A stretch of DNA of 64,000 bases from the NCBI GenBank assembly GCA_027214345.1, contig JAPWHR010000001.1, positions 740,377 through 804,376 on the forward strand, written 5' to 3'. Position 1 is the stretch's first letter, and the number at the start of each line of letters is the position of its first letter. The position numbers and the translations under genes are program-made. Of this stretch, positions 56,964 to 64,000 are shown one piece after another. The notes beneath the pieces are model-generated. The model ran no database searches. It had not been told where the DNA came from and saw only the letters and a list, made by a program, of their open reading frames with translations. Origin of the DNA: Comamonadaceae bacterium G21597-S1 (GTDB lineage Bacteria; Pseudomonadota; Gammaproteobacteria; Burkholderiales; Burkholderiaceae_C).

Positions 56964-56984
56964 ACCTAGGGAAGGTCCCTAGGT
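56964..56984 (+). repeat. Perfect hairpin between soxD and soxY
   Basis: ACCTAGGGA, loop AGG, TCCCTAGGT: a 9-bp perfect stem 6 nt after the soxD stop, with no T-run behind it. It could act as an RNA-processing or stability element separating soxCD from soxYZAX; it is not a standard terminator. Confidence 0.55.
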
Positions 56985-57002
56985 TCAATCTCATGTTGGT
57001 TA

Positions 57003-57018
57003 ATTAGCATATGCGAAT
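57003..57018. promoter_or_regulatory. Candidate ArsR/SqrR-type operator before soxY
   Basis: ATTAGCATATGCGAAT is a 16-bp palindrome with one mismatched pair. It has the form ATTA-N8-GAAT, one base from the ATTC-N8-GAAT pattern I recall for SqrR/BigR-type repressors. It touches the soxY ribosome site (57019-57025), so a bound repressor would also block initiation there. Assignment is inference. Confidence 0.45.
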
Positions 57019-57031
57019 AAAGGAGTCACTT

Positions 57032-57499
57032 ATGCATACTCGTCGGGAAGTTTTCCTCCATTCAGCCAAGGTGGCCGCGTTGCTCGCCTCGGTCGGCATG
57101 TTGCCGACCCTGGCATCGGCCCAGGCCGCCGCCTACAACACTGCCGCGTTCGAGTCCAAGAACATGGCCGACCTGGTGAAGGCGCTTGGCGCCAGCGCGC
57201 CGGTCGAAAGCAAGGACGTCACCGTCACCGGACCCGACATCGCGGAGAACGGTGCCGTCGTTCCGGTCGGCGCCTCCAGCAGCCTGCCCGGCGTCAAGCG
57301 CCTGCTGCTGCTGGTCGAGAAGAACCCGTCGATCCTGGCCGCGATGTTCGACATCACCGATGCCATCGAGTCCAACGTATCGACCCGGGTCAAGATGGGC
57401 CAGTCGTCCAATGTGTACGCGGTGGCCATGATGGCCGACGGCAAGATGTTGTTCGCACAGAAGGAAGTCAAGGTCACGCTGGGCGGTTGCGGCGGTTGA
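57032..57499 (+). CDS. soxY: SoxY, sulfur-carrier subunit
   Basis: Carrier protein of the Sox cycle; thiosulfate-derived sulfur is held covalently on its C-terminal cysteine in the periplasm. From the ATG at 57032 (155 aa, AAAGGAG upstream) it has a Tat-type signal (TRREVFL at 3-9, cleavage after ASA about 30) and ends in the diagnostic GGCGG (151-155, Cys153). An ATG 21 nt upstream lies before the ribosome site and is rejected. It is paired with soxZ. Confidence 0.97.
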   Translation: MHTRREVFLHSAKVAALLASVGMLPTLASAQAAAYNTAAFESKNMADLVKALGASAPVESKDVTVTGPDIAENGAVVPVGASSSLPGVKRLLLLVEKNPSILAAMFDITDAIESNVSTRVKMGQSSNVYAVAMMADGKMLFAQKEVKVTLGGCGG

Positions 57500-57560
57500 A
57501 CCGCGCGCAGCCACCCGCCTCGCCACACGACGATCCGATACCAATCACAGGAGAAAGAAC

Positions 57561-57872
57561 ATGGCAGATCCGATGCGCATTCGCGCACAAGCCGCCGGTG
57601 GCAACGCCACCGTCCGTGTGCTGATGGCACACGAAATGGAAACCGGGCAACGCAAGGACTCCGCGGGCAAGGTCATCCCGGCCTGGCACATCCAGCACGT
57701 GACCGCGCAACTCAATGGAAACACGGTGATGACCGCGCAATGGGGGCCGGCCGTGTCGAAGAACCCGTTCCTGCAGTTCGTCGTCAAGGGTGCCAAGGCC
57801 GGGGACAAGGTCACGATTTCCTGGACCGACAACAAGGGCGACAAGCGGACCGACGAGGCCACCGTTTCATGA
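57561..57872 (+). CDS. soxZ: SoxZ, SoxY partner
   Basis: A 103-aa immunoglobulin-like protein that forms the SoxYZ carrier complex. It has no signal peptide and is exported with SoxY through Tat. Family stretches IRAQAAGGNATVRVLMAHEM and the terminal KVTISWTDNKGD are present. AGGAG precedes the ATG, 61 bp after soxY. Confidence 0.96.
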   Translation: MADPMRIRAQAAGGNATVRVLMAHEMETGQRKDSAGKVIPAWHIQHVTAQLNGNTVMTAQWGPAVSKNPFLQFVVKGAKAGDKVTISWTDNKGDKRTDEATVS

Positions 57873-57973
57873 CGCCAGCGGACCGGGCCGTCGACAGGCG
57901 GCCGGCCATGCGGGGGTGGGCGTTGTAGTGCATGGCGACAGCATGCATCTGTGAATACCAACGAGAGGAGACT

Positions 57974-58771
57974 ATGAAGCCACTATTGATCATGACCGTG
58001 CTGCTGGCCTCGACCGTATCTGCCTGGGCGCAGACCAAGTCGACGGCCGACGGCATTGCCGAGTACCGCAAGATGCTCGAGGACGGCAATCCGGCAGACC
58101 TGTTCGAGGCCAAGGGCGAGGAGCTCTGGAAGAAGAAGCGCGGGCCGAAGAATGCATCGCTGGAGCAGTGCGATCTCGGCCAGGGACCTGGCAAGGTCAA
58201 GGGTGCTTTCGTGCAGCTGCCGCGCTATTTTGCCGATACGAACCGGGTCCAGGATCTCGAGTCCCGGCTGCTGACCTGCATGCAGACGCTGCAGGGATTC
58301 GACGCCGCCCCGATTGCAAAGACCGGCTTCGGCCGTGGTGAGCAGGCCAACATGGAGGCACTCGTGGCGTATGTGTCGGCGAACTCACGCGGCATGAAGA
58401 TGGACCTGCCGCAGTCGCACACGCAGGAGAAGACCATGTATGAGGTCGGCAAGCGCGCATTCTTCTACCGCGCCGGGCCCTACGACTTTGCCTGCGCCTC
58501 TTGCCACGGCGAGGAAGGCAAGCGGATCCGCCTGCAGGACCTGCCCGACCTGACCAAGAACCCCGGGGACGGTGTCGGCTTCGCGGCCTGGCCCGCGTAC
58601 CGGGTGGGCAATGGCCAGCTATGGGGCATGCAGCGTCGCCTGAATGACTGCTTCCGCCAGCAGCGCTTCCCGTATCCGGGCTACGCGTCGGACGTGACGA
58701 TTGCGCTGGGTGTCTACATGGGTGTCAACGCAAAAGGCGCGGAGTCGATTGCGCCAGGCATCAAACGCTGA
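57974..58771 (+). CDS. soxA: SoxA, monoheme cytochrome c of SoxAX
   Basis: Catalytic subunit of SoxAX, which joins thiosulfate to the SoxY cysteine. The 265-aa protein has a Sec signal (1-19), one heme site CASCH (174-178) and the active-site cysteine ligand Cys226 in LNDCFRQQ. The N-terminal domain keeps only Cys66 and Cys102, consistent with a disulfide in place of the second heme, so this is the monoheme type. GAGAGGAG precedes the ATG. A 101-bp gap after soxZ carries a small TGCATG/CATGCA dyad (57929-57947). Confidence 0.95.
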   Translation: MKPLLIMTVLLASTVSAWAQTKSTADGIAEYRKMLEDGNPADLFEAKGEELWKKKRGPKNASLEQCDLGQGPGKVKGAFVQLPRYFADTNRVQDLESRLLTCMQTLQGFDAAPIAKTGFGRGEQANMEALVAYVSANSRGMKMDLPQSHTQEKTMYEVGKRAFFYRAGPYDFACASCHGEEGKRIRLQDLPDLTKNPGDGVGFAAWPAYRVGNGQLWGMQRRLNDCFRQQRFPYPGYASDVTIALGVYMGVNAKGAESIAPGIKR

Positions 58772-58784
58772 AGGAGGCATGCAG

Positions 58785-59438
58785 ATGAGCAACAAACATT
58801 TCACTATCGCCCTGGCGCTCGGCGCGGCCGTGGCGCTGGCCGGCTGTGCCGGCAGCGCTCCGTCCACCGACTACGACGCCATGCTGGCGTCGATCATGAA
58901 GTCCTCGTTCCGCGACCAGGGCATCGCCAAGGTGGACCGGCTGCAGCAGGACGCGTCCAACGCCGAGTGCTCCAAGGCCCAGGGCAAGGACCTGCCCGAC
59001 GCGTTGGCCAAGTCCATCGAGGCCGCCAACCTCAGGACGGTCAAGATGCCGTCGGACGGAAAGTTCCTCGGCGACTGGAAGGCGGGCGAGAAGCTGGCGC
59101 AGAACGGTCGCGGCATGACCTGGTCCGACAACTCGACGGCGACCAGTGCCAATGGCGGCAATTGCTACAACTGCCACGAGCTCGCCAAGACCGAGATCTC
59201 GTACGGCACGATCGGCCCGAGCCTTTACAACTACGGCAAGATCCGCGGCGTGGCGGACCCGTCCAGCGCCGCGGCCAAGCCCATCGTCGAATACACCTGG
59301 GGCAAGCTGTACAACGCCAAGGCCTACAACGCGTGTTCGGCGATGCCGCGTTTCGGCCATGCCAACATGCTCGACGAGAAACAGCTCAAGGACCTGATGG
59401 CCTTGCTGCTCGACCCCAAGTCGCCGGTGAACCAGTAG
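58785..59438 (+). CDS. soxX: SoxX, monoheme cytochrome c of SoxAX
   Basis: Electron-accepting cytochrome subunit of SoxAX. From the ATG at 58785 (217 aa, AAGGAGG 7 nt upstream) the signal ends in a lipobox-like ALAGC (Cys21), so the protein may be a lipoprotein instead of soluble. The heme site is CYNCH (127-131), and the distal methionine is likely in ACSAMPRFGH. An N-terminal helical insert (about 28-95) fits the longer SoxX type. Confidence 0.94.
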   Translation: MSNKHFTIALALGAAVALAGCAGSAPSTDYDAMLASIMKSSFRDQGIAKVDRLQQDASNAECSKAQGKDLPDALAKSIEAANLRTVKMPSDGKFLGDWKAGEKLAQNGRGMTWSDNSTATSANGGNCYNCHELAKTEISYGTIGPSLYNYGKIRGVADPSSAAAKPIVEYTWGKLYNAKAYNACSAMPRFGHANMLDEKQLKDLMALLLDPKSPVNQ

Positions 59439-59448
59439 CATCGCCATG

Positions 59449-59477
59449 CGGACCCGCCCGCGGGCGGGTCCGTTTTT
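59449..59477 (+). terminator. Strong intrinsic terminator after soxX
   Basis: A 24-nt perfect GC-rich palindrome (59449-59472) is followed at once by five T residues (59473-59477). This is the clearest factor-independent terminator in the window; it separates soxX from soxB. Confidence 0.85.
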
Positions 59478-59485
59478 CCGATAGA

Positions 59486-59503
59486 TATCATTGATTGCTG
59501 ATT
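59486..59503. promoter_or_regulatory. Operator-like element touching the soxB start
   Basis: TATCATTGATTGCTGATT lies 1 bp before the soxB ATG. It matches 14 of 18 positions of the dyad at 61814-61831 and shares CATTGAT with the element before the ArsR-type gene. It occupies the place where a ribosome site would be. A role as a sox operator is inference. Confidence 0.4.
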
Positions 59504-59504
59504 T

Positions 59505-61244
59505 ATGAATTTGTCCAAGCGCGATTTCATGCAGGTGCTCGGCGCGGCATCGGTCGCGGGCATGGGGCTGGGGCGCTACGCGAATGCCGACGCCGCCACG
59601 GCGCAGGCCGGGCTGTACGACATCGCGCCGTTCGGCAATGTGTCGCTGCTGCACATGACTGATTGTCATGCCCAGCTCAAGCCGATCTATTTCCGCGAGC
59701 CCAGTGTCAACATCGGGGTCGACTCCATGCAGGGCCAGTTGCCCCACCTCGTGGGCGAGCACCTGCTCAAGCGCGCCGGCGTACGGCCCGGAACCGCGCT
59801 GGCGCATGCGTACACCTATCTCGATTTCGAGAGCGCGGCACGCCGCTACGGCAAGGTCGGCGGGTTCGCACACCTGGCCACGCTGGTCAAGCAGCTCAAG
59901 GCCAGCCGGCCCGGCTCGCTGCTGCTCGACGGCGGCGACACCTGGCAGGGCTCGGCCACGTCCTTGTGGACGAATGCCCAGGACATGGTCGACGCCTGCA
60001 AGCTGCTCGGTGTCGACATCATGACCGGGCACTGGGAGTTCACCTACGGCATGGAGCGCGTCAAGGAGATCGTCGAGAAGGACTTCCAGGGCAAGATCGA
60101 CTTCCTGGCGCAGAACGTCAAGACTGCCGATTTCGGCGATCCGGTGTTCAAGCCCTACGTGATCCGCGAGATCAACGGCATACCGTGCGCCATCATCGGC
60201 CAGGCCTTTCCGTACACGCCGATCGCCAACCCGCGTTACCTGGTGGCTGACTGGAGCTTCGGCATCCAGGACGAGAACATGCAGAAGATGGTCGACGAGG
60301 CCCGGGGCAAGGGTGCCCAGGTCGTCGTGGTGGTGTCGCACAACGGCATGGACGTCGACCTGCAGATGGCCCAGCGCGTGCGCGGCATCGACGCGATCTT
60401 CGGTGGCCATACCCACGATGGTGTTCCACTCGCGGTGCCGGTCTCGAATGCCGGCGGCAAGTCGCTGGTCACGAACGCGGGCAGCAACGGCAAGTTCCTG
60501 GGTGTCATGGACTTCGACGTCAAGGGCGGCAAGGTCGCCGATTTTCGCTACCGGCTGCTGCCGGTGTTCGCCAACCAGCTCAAGGCCGACCCGGAGATGG
60601 ACGCGTTGATCACGCGCGTGCGTCAGCCGTACGAAGCCAAGCTGGCCGAGAAGCTGGCGGTGACCGACGGCCTGCTCTACCGGCGCGGCAATTTCAACGG
60701 TTCCTGGGACCAGCTCATCTGCGACGCGCTGATGGAGGTGCAGGGTGCCGAGATCGCGTTCTCGCCCGGATTTCGCTGGGGCACCTCGCTGCTGCCGGGC
60801 GCGATGATCACGCGCGAGCTGATGATGGACCAGTTGGCCATCACCTACCCCTATGCCACCGTCAACGACATGAGCGGCGAGACCATCAAGACCGTGCTCG
60901 AGGACGTGGCCGACAACCTGTTCAATCCCGACCCGTATTACCAGCAGGGCGGCGACATGGTGCGCGTGGGCGGCCTGAGCTACACCTGCGATCCGGCGCA
61001 GAAGATGGGCAGCCGCATCTCGGAGATGCGGCTCGGCGGCAAGGCCGTCGAAGCCGGCAAGACCTACAAGGTGGCCGGCTGGGCTCCCGTGGCGGCAGAG
61101 GCGCGCAACGCACCCGGCGTCCAGCCGGTGTGGGACGTCGTCGAGACCTGGCTGAAGTCCCAGGGCGGGCGTGTCAAGCAGCGCAAACCCAACATGCCCC
61201 GCCTGGTCGGGCTCAAGGGCAACAGCGGCCTGGCCGGTGCATGA
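59505..61244 (+). CDS. soxB: SoxB, sulfate thiohydrolase
   Basis: Dimanganese hydrolase of the metallophosphatase/5'-nucleotidase fold that removes sulfate from SoxY-bound cysteine S-thiosulfonate in the periplasm. The 579-aa protein has the metal motifs MTDCHAQL (Asp53, His55), LDGGDTWQGSA, and FGGHTHDG near 305. The signal reads SKRDFMQVLG, with Lys-Arg in place of the usual Tat twin arginine. No Shine-Dalgarno lies before the ATG, which is preceded by a strong terminator and an operator-like element. Confidence 0.97.
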   Translation: MNLSKRDFMQVLGAASVAGMGLGRYANADAATAQAGLYDIAPFGNVSLLHMTDCHAQLKPIYFREPSVNIGVDSMQGQLPHLVGEHLLKRAGVRPGTALAHAYTYLDFESAARRYGKVGGFAHLATLVKQLKASRPGSLLLDGGDTWQGSATSLWTNAQDMVDACKLLGVDIMTGHWEFTYGMERVKEIVEKDFQGKIDFLAQNVKTADFGDPVFKPYVIREINGIPCAIIGQAFPYTPIANPRYLVADWSFGIQDENMQKMVDEARGKGAQVVVVVSHNGMDVDLQMAQRVRGIDAIFGGHTHDGVPLAVPVSNAGGKSLVTNAGSNGKFLGVMDFDVKGGKVADFRYRLLPVFANQLKADPEMDALITRVRQPYEAKLAEKLAVTDGLLYRRGNFNGSWDQLICDALMEVQGAEIAFSPGFRWGTSLLPGAMITRELMMDQLAITYPYATVNDMSGETIKTVLEDVADNLFNPDPYYQQGGDMVRVGGLSYTCDPAQKMGSRISEMRLGGKAVEAGKTYKVAGWAPVAAEARNAPGVQPVWDVVETWLKSQGGRVKQRKPNMPRLVGLKGNSGLAGA

Positions 61245-61275
61245 ACCGCGACCGGCACACGAGAAAGGCACCACC

Positions 61276-61806
61276 ATGACCCTGTCCACCCCCACCCGGA
61301 TCCGTCTGCGCGTGCTGGCTGTGATCGTGTTGTTCGCCACCGCGTGCTCGCTGGCGCGGGCGCAGGCGAGCAGCACCTTCAGCGTCAAGCTGATGACGCC
61401 CGAGACCGCGCTGGCCGCGGCACGCGCGGCGTTCGACGACTGCCGACGGCAGGGTTTCCAGGTCAGCGTCGCCGTGGTCGATCGCTTCGGCATCCTGCAG
61501 GTGCTGCTGCGCGATCGATTCGCCGGCGCACACACGGTGGGGGTCGCCAGCGACAAGGCCTGGACGGCGGCCAGCTTTCGCATCGCCTCGGCGGCGCTGG
61601 GCGAGGAGACGCAGCCCGGCAAACCCATGAACGCCTTGCGGGCACATCCGCGCGTGCTCGCGGCCGGCGGCGGCCAGGTCATCGAAAGCGGCGGTTCGGT
61701 GCTCGGCGCGATCGGCGTGTCGGGCGCGCCGGGTGGCGACGCGGACGACAGCTGCGCCCGCGCGGGCATCCGTGCGATCACCGATGCGTTGGAGCTGCAA
61801 GGGTAA
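61276..61806 (+). CDS. DUF336/GlcG-HbpS-like exported protein
   Basis: A 176-aa protein with an N-terminal signal (about 1-32, cleavage after ARA) and a GlcG/HbpS-type domain (KLMTPETALAAARAAFDDC..., then GGGQVIESGGSVLGAIGVSGAPGGDADDSCARAG). The family binds heme or small ligands; its catalytic role is unclear. It follows soxB by 31 bp and is probably co-transcribed, so a role in heme or sulfur-intermediate handling in the periplasm is possible. Confidence 0.85.
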   Translation: MTLSTPTRIRLRVLAVIVLFATACSLARAQASSTFSVKLMTPETALAAARAAFDDCRRQGFQVSVAVVDRFGILQVLLRDRFAGAHTVGVASDKAWTAASFRIASAALGEETQPGKPMNALRAHPRVLAAGGGQVIESGGSVLGAIGVSGAPGGDADDSCARAGIRAITDALELQG

Positions 61807-61813
61807 GTACGTA

Positions 61814-61831
61814 TATCAGTGAGCGCTGATA
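61814..61831. promoter_or_regulatory. Operator-like dyad before the DsrE-like gene
   Basis: TATCAG-TGAGCG-CTGATA: 6-bp perfect arms around 6 nt, lying 8 bp after the DUF336 stop and 107 bp before the DsrE-like start. It is closely similar to the element before soxB (14 of 18 bases). Confidence 0.45.
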
Positions 61832-61938
61832 CTGAAGGGCTCCGATCGATAATGCGCGCGTGGCTTGCATCGCTCATGCGCGCGGCGACACCCGAGCCGG
61901 GCAGGGGACTGCGCCCGACAACCACGAAGGAGCATGAC

Positions 61939-62352
61939 ATGGCAAGCTGGAAATGGATGGCGGCGCTGGCGCTCGGATGCGCGAGCACGCTGGCGATGGC
62001 GCAGGACACGGTCGTCTACCACATCAACGATGCGGCCGAGCAGGCCCTGGGCGGACTGCGCAACATCAAGAACCATCTCGACACCGACCCTGCGGCCAAG
62101 ATCACCGTCGTCGCGCACGCGACGGGCGTGGACTTCCTGATGGACGGCGCCAAGGACAAGAACGGCGGCCTGTATTCCGGCCCTGTCGCGGCGCTCAAGG
62201 CGCGAGGTGTGAACTTCGAGGTCTGCGAGATCACGCTGGCCAACCGCAACCTGAAGAAGTCGCAGTTCATCCTGGAGGCGGACTTCACGCCGTCGGGCGT
62301 GGTGCGGATCACGAAGCTGCAGAAGCAGGGCTTTGCCTACGTCAAGCCCTGA
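61939..62352 (+). CDS. Exported DsrE-like protein
   Basis: A 137-aa protein with a Sec signal (1-21, cleavage after AMA) and a DsrE/DsrF-like domain (VVYHINDAAEQALGGLRNIKNHL...). Cys96 in FEVCEITLANRN takes the place of the sulfur-binding cysteine of the family. Periplasmic DsrE-like proteins are common in sox loci and may carry or sequester sulfur; the function here is inferred. GAAGGAG precedes the ATG. A stop-rich gap upstream holds the dyad at 61814. Confidence 0.86.
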   Translation: MASWKWMAALALGCASTLAMAQDTVVYHINDAAEQALGGLRNIKNHLDTDPAAKITVVAHATGVDFLMDGAKDKNGGLYSGPVAALKARGVNFEVCEITLANRNLKKSQFILEADFTPSGVVRITKLQKQGFAYVKP

Positions 62353-62389
62353 GCGGGGCGGCTGGTGCGGCCCGGCCTGACCGGTCGCG

Positions 62390-63670
62390 TCAACCCAGCG
62401 TATCGGCCCAGATGTTGCGGGCCCAGGCCATCGCGTATCGCGCCTCCTGTTCCGAGCGCGCCGCCGAGACGCCGCCCGAACCGGCGACGGCCTTGAACGT
62501 CTTCTCGGCCGCCACGTAGGCGTGCACGCTGGCCACGTGGATCACCTCGGCCGGGCTGACGAAGCTGTAGCAGGTGTTGGTCAGCATCGGCTGCGTGTTC
62601 ACGGCCAGCCCCTTGATGCGGGCCACGATGGCCGCGGCTGCGACCTTGGCCTGGTTGTTGGCCATGTGGCCCGACTTGGGCATGCCCGGCGCTGTCTGGA
62701 TCGAGTCGCCCAGTACGTGGATGCCGGGCGTAGCCGTGGACTCGAAGCTGAGGAAATCGACATGGCACCAGCGCGCGTTGGCGTTGGCCAGTCCGGTCTG
62801 CACGGCCAGCGCACCCGCGCGCATGGGCGGGATCACATTGAGCACATCGGCCTTGACCGGGTCCTGGAAGTCGAAGCGCAACGTACGGTTGGGCAGGTCG
62901 ACGCCGACCAGCTTGTGTTGGCCGCGGTATTCGAGCATGCCGGGATAGAGCTCGGCCCAGGCCTTCTTGAACAGCGGACCTTTGGACGTGACGTCCTGGT
63001 TGGCGTCGACCACCAGCACCTTGGAGCGCGGTTTGTTCTTCTTGAGGTAGGCAGCCACCATGCTGGCGCGTTCGTACGGTCCGGGCGGGCATCGGTAGGG
63101 GGCCTCCGGAATCGCCAGCGCGAACACGCCGCCGTCGGGCATGGCGCGTAGCTGGCGGAACAATGCCTCGGTTTCCGCGCCGGCTTTCCATGCGTGCAGC
63201 ACCTGGCCGTCGGCGTTGGCCTGGCGCAGGCCTTGCACCGCGTCCAGTTGCAGGTCGATGCCGGGCGACAACACCAGCGTGTCGTAACGAATGTCCGCAC
63301 CGCCGGCCAGGCGCACGCTCTTGCGCGCGGCGTCGACGGCGGCGACCGTGTCATGCACCACGGTGATGCCATGGCGCTTGCGCAGCCCGTCGTAGGACGT
63401 GGTGATGTCGGCCAGCGTGCGTACGCCGCCAACCACCAGGTTGGAGATCGGGCACGAGACGAAATTGCGGTTCGGCTCCACCAGCACCACGTCGATGCTG
63501 TTGCGCGAAAACAGGCGGATGTATTTGGCGGCGGTCGCACCGCCATAGCCACCACCCACAACCAGCACCTGGGCCTTGGCGGGGGCGCCTCTGCCGGTCG
63601 CACAGCCGACCATGCCGGCCAACACGCCGGCGGCAGCGGCCGACTTGATCATCCATTCACGTCTTTGCAT
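62390..63670 (-). CDS. fccB: Flavocytochrome c sulfide dehydrogenase, flavoprotein subunit (FccB/SoxF)
   Basis: FAD-containing subunit that oxidises sulfide in the periplasm and passes electrons to its cytochrome partner. The 426-aa protein has a Tat-like start (QRREWMIKS), a VGC lipobox-like site at about 23, the FAD fold GGGYGGATAA (39-48) and the redox cysteine pair Cys73 (SCPISN) and a second in NTCYSF near 348. GAGGAGA lies before the ATG, next to the upstream cytochrome gene. It is convergent with the DsrE-like gene. Confidence 0.92.
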   Translation of the reverse strand: MQRREWMIKSAAAAGVLAGMVGCATGRGAPAKAQVLVVGGGYGGATAAKYIRLFSRNSIDVVLVEPNRNFVSCPISNLVVGGVRTLADITTSYDGLRKRHGITVVHDTVAAVDAARKSVRLAGGADIRYDTLVLSPGIDLQLDAVQGLRQANADGQVLHAWKAGAETEALFRQLRAMPDGGVFALAIPEAPYRCPPGPYERASMVAAYLKKNKPRSKVLVVDANQDVTSKGPLFKKAWAELYPGMLEYRGQHKLVGVDLPNRTLRFDFQDPVKADVLNVIPPMRAGALAVQTGLANANARWCHVDFLSFESTATPGIHVLGDSIQTAPGMPKSGHMANNQAKVAAAAIVARIKGLAVNTQPMLTNTCYSFVSPAEVIHVASVHAYVAAEKTFKAVAGSGGVSAARSEQEARYAMAWARNIWADTLG

Positions 63671-63684
63671 GGTGTGTCTCCTCG

Positions 63685-64000
63685 TCAGCGCTGCGCGGCG
63701 AAATACGCGGCCAGATCGCGGATCTGCGCGTCGCTGAACCCCTTGGCCAGCTGGTGCATCACGGTGGCCGGACGGACACCGGAGCGGAACGCCTGCATCT
63801 GCTCGACGATGAACGCACTCGACTGGCCGGCGAGCCGGGCGCTGCCGGAGCCGGCGACCGCGTGGCCGTCCGTACCGTGGCAATTGGCGCAGGTTGCGGC
63901 CAGTGCCCGGGTGTCGAGCTCCTGGTTAGCGAAGTAATCGGCCCGTTGCCGCAAATCGCGCCGAAGAAACACGTGGCGCTGGAGTTGTGGCATTGTGGAA
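63685..64000 (-). CDS. Class I cytochrome c, sulfide dehydrogenase partner (partial)
   Basis: A c-type cytochrome whose frame stays open to the window edge, so the N-terminus is missing. The visible part has one heme site CANCH, the segment GSARLAGQSSAFIVEQMQAFRSG and a distal-methionine type stretch TVMHQLAKGFSDAQI. It ends 14 bp before fccB, the order fccA-fccB, so it is probably its electron acceptor. An in-frame ATG at 63993 lacks a signal peptide, so the real start lies beyond the window. It may be one half of a diheme protein. Confidence 0.85.
   Translation of the reverse strand, partial: STMPQLQRHVFLRRDLRQRADYFANQELDTRALAATCANCHGTDGHAVAGSGSARLAGQSSAFIVEQMQAFRSGVRPATVMHQLAKGFSDAQIRDLAAYFAAQR

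Noticed and set aside
58761..62009. A 3.2-kb minus-strand frame over soxX, soxB and the DUF336 gene
   Set aside because: Composition and lack of domains mark it as an antisense shadow; the plus strand encodes well-known Sox proteins.

Overview
This is high-GC (roughly two-thirds G+C) chromosomal DNA with tightly packed genes and many ATGA or GTGA start/stop overlaps. Family content points to a betaproteobacterium of the order Burkholderiales, probably near Comamonadaceae/Sphaerotilaceae: a Bug-type solute receptor, the radC / fkpB-ispH / serS neighbourhood, mrp (apbC) close to metG, and a soxCD-YZ-AX-B locus. That placement is an inference from gene families and order; no rRNA gene is present to settle it. 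I saw no tRNA, rRNA, CRISPR array, insertion sequence or prophage.

Layout. (1) 1-4.8 kb: a membrane diguanylate cyclase, metG and a patatin lipase. (2) 4.9-26.7 kb: Mrp, then a large formate-oxidation region. A LysR regulator and a 398-bp control region precede a two-subunit cytoplasmic NAD-dependent formate dehydrogenase (NuoE/NuoF-fused beta plus molybdo/tungsto alpha). DUF3305, DUF3306, a polyferredoxin and a TorD-type chaperone follow. A convergent histidine kinase / sigma-54 response regulator pair is divergent from a second, exported formate dehydrogenase (Tat-target mini-protein, FdhA, FdhB, small lipoprotein, cytochrome b FdhC, a small exported protein) ending in fdhD. (3) 26.7-40.6 kb: a mixed housekeeping and transport block: FtsX-like permease, truncated hemoglobin, Lrp/dadA pair, MFS and Bug proteins, smr, radC, an EamA permease, fkpB-ispH, serS and a lipoprotein hydrolase. 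(4) 40.9-44.4 kb: a 957-residue protein joining a peptidoglycan-binding module, a GH19-like muramidase/chitinase module, a papain-like protease and an alpha/beta hydrolase, followed by an unrecognised 199-residue partner. (5) 44.5-54 kb: glycosyltransferases, a CoA hydrolase/hydratase, a BON lipoprotein, a class III cyclase, small membrane proteins and an acyl-CoA synthetase. (6) 54.1-64 kb: a sulfur-oxidation locus: ArsR-type regulator, soxC, D, Y, Z, A, X, B, a DUF336 protein, a DsrE-like protein, and a convergent flavocytochrome c sulfide dehydrogenase pair running off the window edge.

Together the genes describe a bacterium able to draw electrons from formate, both in the cytoplasm (to NADH) and in the periplasm (to the quinone pool), and from reduced sulfur through a complete Sox system with SoxCD. 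Each energy locus has its own regulator and candidate operators: GATTCA half-sites next to the LysR-controlled FDH, a 17-bp palindrome plus a sigma-54-like promoter before the exported FDH, and related inverted repeats before the ArsR gene, soxY, soxB and the dsrE-like gene.

The least explained item is the four-module hydrolase with its partner gene at 40.9-44.4 kb. Other points to follow are the regulatory palindromes, the small unnamed proteins inside the exported FDH operon, and a 24-codon cysteine-rich reading frame with a strong ribosome binding site at 47.0 kb.
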